NCBI GenBank assembly: GCA_032622095.1
Contig: CP136069.1
Coordinates: 81,924,958 to 81,988,957, forward strand
DNA from: Siphonodentalium dalli
Taxonomy: Eukaryota > Mollusca > Scaphopoda > Gadilida > Siphonodentaliidae
DNA: 64,000 nucleotides
Reading direction: 5' to 3'
In this document: piece after piece, positions 57,322 to 64,000 of the stretch
How positions within the stretch are numbered: the first letter of the stretch is position 1
Layout of the letters: the number at the start of each line of letters is the position of its first letter
The notes under the pieces: model-generated
Databases searched by the model: none
Told to the model about the DNA's origin: nothing
Seen by the model: the letters and a program-made list of their open reading frames with translations, nothing else
Made by a program: the position numbers and the translations under genes

Positions 57322-59439
57322 GTACATTATTATTTGACAACAAAACAGTTGTTTGAATATAGCCAATTTAACACTGAATGTATGAAAATTTCCAAATCCA
57401 AATTAGGGCGAACAAAGATGGAATCAGAATTTACAAAGCAGCCAATGAACGCTTCAGTCGCTGGTTGGTCGAAAATATCTGCTAATAATTATTTGATTGA
57501 CAGCTGTGGACAAGGCCTAAAAAATATATACATTAATTTTTTTGTTTCCGCTAACGAGCTGAAAAAAATTAGGATAGGTACATGTAGGTAGGCTTAATTA
57601 TGTTTTTTGTTAACTTTTTTTTTTCAGTATCTTTAAAAATAACTGCATCATAATACTTGTCAATAACCCAAACTATGCGCTTCTTAGCCCCAATCAGGTT
57701 AACCCAAATGACAGAGGAACTAGAAACTCCAATTCAATCTTGCATATGCTTCAATATTTACATATATACTAGTCTATATACTAATATAGTCTTTGATAAT
57801 CCTAATATTTCCCATATGGTCTGGCGACAACTGGAGTCAGTCCAGCACCACTGCACTGTCACCGTCTTGTATCAATCTCTTAATGATGGCTTCACAACCC
57901 CACCTTCTCCTCCGCATTCAGTGAAGGATCTACATGTAGGTATTTTTTGGGGACAACTGTTTTTGGGCAATGATATGCCAAAGACATAACCTGAAGGCCA
58001 GAGCGGAGGAAGGATTGGGAGGGGTGACCCCCTGCTGATGGTGGGGGTTCTTCCCCTGGAAATTTTTTGAAAATCCATTGCATTTAGAGCTAATCTCGGG
58101 CACTTTGAGTCAGTATTTTGAATTTTACTGAGAGGTCAATTTGATCAAGTTTCTCAAGCATAACTTTGGAAATGTTTATATATGTATGGATTGGAAATGC
58201 TTATAACTTATTGTCAGATATCTTTTGGTTCAATGGATTATGCTTATGATGCTTGAAATGAGACTTACCATTATCACTCTAATTCATATAATAGGCTATT
58301 TTATAAAATTCAAGTGAGACATATACATAATATACTACATGTAGTACAGAAACAATGTCTATTTAGTTAGTATTTACTATTTATAGTACTAATCTCTATG
58401 TTAATTTTTCATTTGGTATTATGATATCCCACCTGATAACCAGGTTGATTCGATCAAATTGTTAATTTTCCTGTACTGTATTTGATTGAAATACTGAAAT
58501 CTGAAGGCTGAATCATAACAAACCTGAACTGAAACTATTTGAAGTTTTCACAGATGAAAGCTAGATAAAGCCAAACATACTTTACAGTATGATTCCAACT
58601 GTTAAACTTAAATCTTTTTGTAAACTAAAATTTCTAATGTCAATATACATAGATGTTTAGCATCTTGTTATGATATGAATTAGGACCTAAATTGAAAAAA
58701 AAAAATTAAATAAAAAGATTTTTTTTTTTTTTTTTTTTTGGGTCCAATTTTTTTTTTTTTTGCAATGGCAATAAAAAGTTTAGGGTCGGGGGTTTAAAAT
58801 AGGGTCGGTCGGGTTAGCGGAAACAAACATCTTTTTTGTTTAGGCCCAAGTATAATGAAGTGTAGCAAACTGCATGCCGAGATTATGTCTGGCTTTGAGA
58901 ACAGACTGCCAATCAGGAGGTACGTATATATAAAGCTGAGTCTGGAAATATAAACCCTTGAGATTACGCCTACCAACAACCGTCATAATGTCAAACATAA
59001 TGCTTAAGAAGAAAATATTTACCGTATGTGGTATGGAATATTGACAAGCATTGAAGGTTTCAGTCTCGTGTGGTGACTCACTCGACTCCGTGTGTCCATC
59101 AAATCAATGGTGAATTTAATAAATCGGCAACTTCGAAATGTAACCCATGAGATTAGTTTCCACATGATATCCGCAAACCAAATGGTTCCTGGACCAAATA
59201 TAGAACCAAAATTCATTGGTTCAACTATTGGTGAACATTGTAGAACCAAATAAGGCTTATTTGTTTCCCCATATTTCTTGACTATTAAGTCGAATAACTT
59301 ATATATTTATTGGAATCGTGCAGGTGTCTTTTAACACCACCAAATTACAACAGGCAAATAACTCGACGGTAGCGCGTCAACAGCGATTCGCTACCACGTG
59401 CGTCACATACAAACAGGGGCGTGGCGAGAGGGTCTCTGT
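57322..59439. other. No recognised gene; poly-T at 58720-58763
   Basis: Frames at 57334-57591 and 57657-57989 (plus) have no family features. GGGAGGGGTGACCCCCTGC near 58016 and GGGTCGGTCGGGTTAGCGG near 58801 look like repeat ends. AGAACCAAA words recur at 59175-59250. Confidence 0.45.
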
Positions 59440-59770
59440 CCACCTTGAAATTTCCAACTGCAACCACCCCCCCCTTGAACCAGACCAAACTCATATGTTC
59501 CCGAAGTACCATTTGCACCACCCCCTTGGGTTGGATCATTCCAACTGCTACCTCAAACTTTCCAAATGTTGTTACAACCAGTTGTAAGGTTGGACAATTT
59601 ACAACTGATGTCCCATTTCAGGTCAAAATGTTGAACAAATGTAGAAAAGTATGCTACTCTTGTGCTAAAAACTAAATTTATTTTCCAAATTTGGTTGAAA
59701 TGGGTCCAGGGGTCTATAGGAGAAAAGTCCGGACAGACATACAGATCCTACTCTTTTATATATAGAACTA
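59440..59770 (+). repeat. Dispersed repeat (CCATTTGCACC/CCAACTG) and CCAAATTTGG tail
   Basis: CAACTGCAACCACCCC, AACCAGACCAAACTC, CCATTTGCACCACCCCCTTG and CCTCAAACTTTCC match 15356-15475. The following CAAATTTGGTTGAAATGGG, GTCCGGACAGACATACAGAT and CTCTTTTATATATAGAAC look like an element end. On the minus strand GTTTCAGCTAG next to it recalls a Helitron 3' end, but the hairpin is weak. Confidence 0.5.
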
Positions 59771-60564
59771 GCTGAAACGGGCTCTTCCCATGCACATAAT
59801 GATCTAGGCTTCAGTTACACCAAGACAAGTTTATTTATTTCAATTAATAATTTCTGAAAGCTTCTTTCCAAAGGGTATCGGGAAGGACGTTTTTCGCCAT
59901 ATGCAACATGTCATAGCTTCATGTCATCTCCAATAACTTGGCAATAAAACCCACATGTGGTCACAGTAACATAAATATGCTGTTTTGGAGTTATAATATG
60001 TATTAAACTGTTACTAATGTCAAATATGGGCACAAAAGATCCTTAGTATAAAAAATTGCATGATGTAATCAAATGCATTATTTTAGTCTTTCGGGTCACC
60101 CACCAACGCCGGCAGACCTTCCTGCAATTCTTGTTATTACCCTCTCCCGGTCAGAACTGAATCATATATCTAAATCCAAGGTTCGCGAAAATCCATTTGC
60201 ACCACATTGGGTTGGAACTTTCCAACTGTTGTAAATTTCCAACCTGACACCCCTTTTGTGTATATATATGTGGGTTATATATATTTGATTATCTCTATGT
60301 AATTGGTTTTTAAGGAAGCCAACTTATTTCCTGTAGTGTTTTAATGTTAATTTGCCCCCTTCTAAAGGGAGGCTGCATACCTAAATCCAGCTAGTGTATA
60401 TGAGCCAGCCCATACTCTATTCTATAGACAGTATGCATCAAATGAATGAGTGCAAAATACACTAATATTCTCAACGGACGATGCAAAACAACATGGTCGG
60501 TATAGTGACAATTTCCCTTTTACTCTCATTTTTTACTCACATTAATGCTTTTATTGGATGTTTT
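59771..60564. other. Mostly unassigned; small repeat pieces
   Basis: A fragment of the CCATTTGCACCAC family lies at 60185-60255, and CAGACCTTCCTGCAATTC at 60113. No gene is supported. Confidence 0.45.
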
Positions 60565-61205
60565 GTACAGTCTCCCTTTAAAATTGTGAGAAAAATTGCT
60601 GGGAACACATTGCTCACTGTTAAAAAAAAAGAATTCTGTGTTTTGAGAAAAAAACTAATTTTCTATGTTTTTCTAACTTTCTTACCACTTACTTGAAATA
60701 AGACATTAACTTTTCTGAATGTAAGGAATTACAAGAAACACATGTTCTTATATTTCTAGAAATTTTACAAATATTTTTCTTACTGTTACCCAAAAAGTAA
60801 GAAAGTGCATTTCTTAAAGTATTAGAAATAATTTCTAGTTTTAAGAAATATATTTTCCAGATATAAGAAGAACATTTTATAAGTATACTCCCAAATTTTC
60901 TATGTTTGTGACAAAATAATTTCTTGACATTTGAGAAATATTTTCTTACCGTTGTCGGATAATGAGAAAATGACTTTCTATGATATAAGAAATTATTTAT
61001 AATTGTTGAGAAATCATGAGAAAAATAATAATCCTTTCTTAAAAAATAGTAAGAAAATAGAATTAGCATTTATATAAGAAATTAATATTCTAACTCTTAG
61101 AAAATCTGATGAAAGAACCATTTCTAAGTATTCTCCCAAGATAATATTTCTTATTTTAAGTTTTTTTTTCTCAAAATAAGAAAATCCTTTTTGGGAGTGT
61201 ACGGT
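60565..61205. mobile_element. ~640-base TAAGAAA/TTTCTTA-rich element
   Basis: At least fourteen copies of AAGAAA or TTTCTT, mostly as TAAGAAA or TTTCTTA, alternate in both orientations. The ends GTACAGTCTCCC (60565) and GGGAGTGTAC (61192-61201) resemble short inverted repeats. A 126-codon minus frame inside is a by-product of the low complexity. Confidence 0.5.
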
Positions 61206-62640
61206 TGAAACATTTCCAACTAATAGCAAATTTAGCCCAAAATATTTAGAACAATATGCTACGTTTGGCAATTCATTATTGGTTGGAATATATCAAACCA
61301 TGAGAGCAATTCCAACATATATACTAGTATGTGTGGTGTAAAATTTCCAACACATGCTGGCGGGGCGTAAGCACCCCATAGCTGTCTCCACGCGTACCTG
61401 TTCGGGCGAAACATATATAATGCATCTTTGTTTTCGTGTATCTACCGTGCTTCCAAATGTATTTCAACATAATTGATGCAGCGTTTCATTCCCGCTGGAA
61501 TTCCAGCATGGAATGAGACTGTTTAATCGTGGTGCACACCAATGCTCACACATTAGCTGTTTGTCGAATAGTATTATAATTACCGATTACACATATACCC
61601 TACGGGAACATCAGGGCGCGCCCTCCAACAGGTACATCAATACGTTGTTGGTTACTAAATAATTTACCATATAGCCAAACCATGCATACGATACACTTCG
61701 AAATTAAAAAGAAATAAGGCTTATTGAGCGCCAAGTGGACTATTTCCCTTTTCCGCATTCACTTCACGTGACCTCATCTGCATCATAGAAAACATGACCC
61801 GACATGGATTATGAAGCGCAGTTCGCCTATATATTGGCTTGAATAAGTATGCACGTCGATCATGTTTAACGGTGTGTATTTATTACATGATCATGCCCTT
61901 ATTCCATTCACGTCATCGCATGCCTTATAGAAGCCGATGTTAGTTTCGCGTCCCATGTAATAAATAGAATCGACAACTCGTCCCCAGGTTATAGCGGAAT
62001 TTACAAAACAGGTCCAGTAAATGGGTCATTCCCGTTCACCCGACAGCCAGCAGTTACACAATTAACAAGCCTCGGTTATAATCCATATCAACGTAAGGGT
62101 ATGTTTCGTTCCCACTTTCCCGGCAGTGTTGAGTACAGTCGTTGTTGTTTCAGTCGCAATTTACATCCCCTATCGCGGTTATATATATATAAACACACGG
62201 CTCAACCTTGATATGATATCACTGTGTAAATATCGAGTAAGTATTTAATAGAATATTTAAACGGACATGGCTCATTCGAACCTCCAAATTCTGTGTATCG
62301 GATACGATAGGTCAATAAATACACGAAATATTGGTATGCCGTCTTCATATGCTTTGAAAAACACCAAAGTCACTACCATTTTCCAGCCGTTTTAAATTTT
62401 TCGATACCGGGAAAAATTCAAAAGCGAATAACATTATTCGAATTTTGGAACGCAAACCGCCATGTGGCTTTATTAGTAAATATATATGTAACCTAATTTT
62501 AGTTTATAATTATGTAACTAGATAACGCTCAAATAACTTCTATGAGACAAAGAACGGGCAAAATAATGTGACCATAAAACGCTCTTTGAGTATAAGACAA
62601 AGCATGTGTCTTGTTTCATTTACATAATTCCAAACTAGAA
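61206..62640. other. No recognised feature
   Basis: About 1.4 kb. A small palindrome CATTCCCGCTGGAATTCCAG lies at about 61487. No gene is supported. Confidence 0.5.
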
Positions 62641-62724
62641 ATAATAATGATATGAGCCAAACGCTATTTAAGTTAAGTAATGTTTTAGCTTTTCATCGCT
62701 GGTTCTCATCCGATCATATACAAG

Positions 62725-62934
62725 ATGATAGACTTCATCCGAAAAGAGCAAGCCTACCAGGAAGCCATGTTGATCATTCAGCTAAGTGTTGGTGGTCGAC
62801 TTATGTCACTAAGGAACATAAGGAAGAAGTACAGGAAAATCGACATTTCAAACGCGTTTTCAGAGAGGGCGAAAACAAGTTATTACGTCATTATTAGTTA
62901 TCTTCGGCAACATCGGGGGTACATGGAGATTTAA
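62725..62934 (+). CDS. Orphan 69-codon frame, uncertain
   Basis: The frame starts MIDFIRKEQAYQEAMLIIQL, with mixed, non-repetitive codons and a basic middle (SLRNIRKKYRK). It ends inside the palindrome at 62897-63026, so at least its last ~12 codons are mobile-element sequence. An overlapping 81-codon frame in another phase covers the same DNA. No family is recognised. It could be an exon cut short, or chance. Confidence 0.2.
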   Translation: MIDFIRKEQAYQEAMLIIQLSVGGRLMSLRNIRKKYRKIDISNAFSERAKTSYYVIISYLRQHRGYMEI

Positions 62935-63026
62935 TACCTGGATGTCGATTTTGAACCCCGAGGGGTTCAAAAAGAGACATCCAGGTATTAAATCTCCATG
63001 TACCCCACGATGTTGCCGAAGATAAC
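62897..63026. mobile_element. 130-base palindromic element
   Basis: GTTATCTTCGGCAACATCG faces CGATGTTGCCGAAGATAAC, continuing through TACATGGAGATTTAATACCT to GGATGTC. One mismatch plus a small asymmetry was seen near the centre. The loop holds its own hairpin, TTGAACCCC/GGGGTTCAA. Confidence 0.85.
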
Positions 63027-63199
63027 GATTAATTGTCCCCACAAAATAACCATGTCTCCTTAATTTAAGTGTGTTTTTCATAGGTTTTCCGATTAATTCA
63101 CACCAATAAGAATACTTCAGTAGGTGACCTAAGGATCCGGCGTCAGGTGACGTCAAATTTGGCGTGCGAGAGCAACGTCACGATTGGTGGAAACTGCCA

Positions 63200-63320
63200 G
63201 TTCAAGGGTCATTCATATACCCCCGATGTTTCACGTGCTCATATACCCCCGATGTTTGGCGCACGTTCTCTTATACCCCGCTGTCAAGGGTGACGGGGGA
63301 CATGGTGATTTAAACGTGGC
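63200..63320 (+). repeat. CATATACCCCCGATGTTT direct repeat
   Basis: CATATACCCCCGATGTTT occurs at about 63214 and 63239. A GGGGGACATGGTGATTTAAA phrase at 63294 resembles the arm of the 62897 palindrome, so this is probably a related element piece. Confidence 0.6.
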
Positions 63321-63523
63321 GTTGTAGCCAATCAGATTGCTAGATACAACCGGATGTGGGGACAAGTTCCCTTATCTATTAATTAAAATGCGGGAAATTG
63401 AAATTGTCGCATCGGCTACAATTTTGTCCAGACCTAATTTACTGGACTCATTTTGTATATTCCGCTATAAACTGGGCACGAGTTGTAGATCCCTATACAT
63501 ATATCCACAGCTGAGGTCACGAA

Positions 63524-63700
63524 GTGATTCATTATTACGATGACGATGGCGGCGACGACGACGACGATTACGATGATGATGATGATGATGATAATAATAA
63601 TGATAATGATGATGATTATGGTGATGGTGGTGCTAATGGTGATGATGATGACGATGATGATGACGATGCTGATGGTGCGATGGTGACGACGATAATAGTT
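63524..63700. repeat. (GAT/GAC)n trinucleotide microsatellite
   Basis: Imperfect GAT, GAC, AAT and GGT triplets. Long frames on both strands (poly-Asp, poly-Ile) are products of the repeat. Confidence 0.95.
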
Positions 63701-63912
63701 GTACAACTTTGCACCCCTCTGGCATAAGAAAATGGCAAGCCATACGACCGTGGCCCCTTTTGTAAATAAATGTAAATATGTTACTTTATATGTGATTGAT
63801 TCAAGATTGCGAGATAATTGCATGCTATTTACGGGAAAATTTAAATGCCATGCAAATTTGCGAGTGTAGGAACGTACACTAACGTGCAAAACATCTTGTG
63901 GTGGCGTCAAAA

Positions 63913-64000
63913 TTAAAGGCCCACTTAATTTTCGAACCCCCAGATTACATTATATAAAATATATGCCATATTATATACCATTTGAAAGAGGAAGCTCCAA
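63913..64000. mobile_element. MITE family A, left end, cut by window edge
   Basis: TTAAAGGCCCACTTAATTTT followed by CCCAGATTACATTATATAAA and CATTTGAAAGAGGAAGCTCC matches the left end of the copy at 36573. Confidence 0.85.

Noticed and set aside
59771-59800. Second Helitron 3' end family (minus-strand GTTTCAGCTAG)
   Set aside because: A similar end occurs at 55735, but the stem is only 3-4 base pairs and no TC start was found to pair with it.
63434-63910. 158-codon minus frame
   Set aside because: Its middle is a poly-Ile/Val translation of the GAT/GAC microsatellite.

Overview
The window looks like a gene-poor, repeat-dense stretch of an animal nuclear genome, most likely a mollusc. It is AT-rich, has no long open reading frames apart from one spliced gene, and has GT-AG intron borders and tRNA-derived SINEs. 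It also carries tandem 'core repeat' families that I associate with molluscan genomes: AGATGGCC cores, GGCCATAACTC cores, (ACGG)n next to a CTCAGGTGAGCTAAAA end, and TTTGACCTTGA/TCAAGGTCA cores. The taxonomic call is inference from repeats; class or species cannot be read here.

The only convincing host gene is on the minus strand. A first coding exon (31261-30382) ends in a consensus donor. A second exon (26822-26671) begins after a good acceptor in matching phase, giving a 343-residue acidic, disordered protein. It has an amphipathic helix that fits the RII-binding consensus of A-kinase anchoring proteins, and a Lys-rich, Cys-Cys C-terminus that looks like a membrane anchor. No family is recognised by name. 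The 3.56-kb intron is full of mobile elements, and a SINE with a clear target-site duplication lies just upstream.

Layout: 1-5215, three head-to-tail copies of a 1.6-1.9 kb unit carrying ~90-bp hairpins and a 118-bp cassette that varies in number. 5.2-17.2 kb, core-repeat elements, Helitron pieces and MITEs. 17.8-24 kb, inverted-repeat elements and a long core-repeat element. 24-26.6 kb, mostly unique sequence. 26.7-31.7 kb, the gene and SINE. 32-38.4 kb, a Harbinger-like MITE, TTAA-flanked MITEs, nested inverted repeats and a piggyBac-like MITE with a double cruciform. 39.9-43.4 kb, five non-autonomous Helitrons in one head-to-tail array, minus strand. 44.4-45.5 kb, two more TTAA MITEs. 46.2-46.7 kb, core repeats. 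47.6-49.0 kb, a long-TIR element holding a GC-rich fold-back with a 6-bp target-site duplication. 53.6-57.3 kb, two fold-backs, one inside a dying hAT transposase gene. 57-64 kb, scattered repeats, a 130-bp palindrome, GAT/GAC microsatellite DNA and the edge of another MITE.

The main themes are rolling-circle concatenation (Helitrons), several TTAA-targeting MITE families that may share one transposase, and an unusual wealth of long, nearly perfect palindromes, two of them with 6-bp direct repeats at their borders. No autonomous element with an intact transposase was found.
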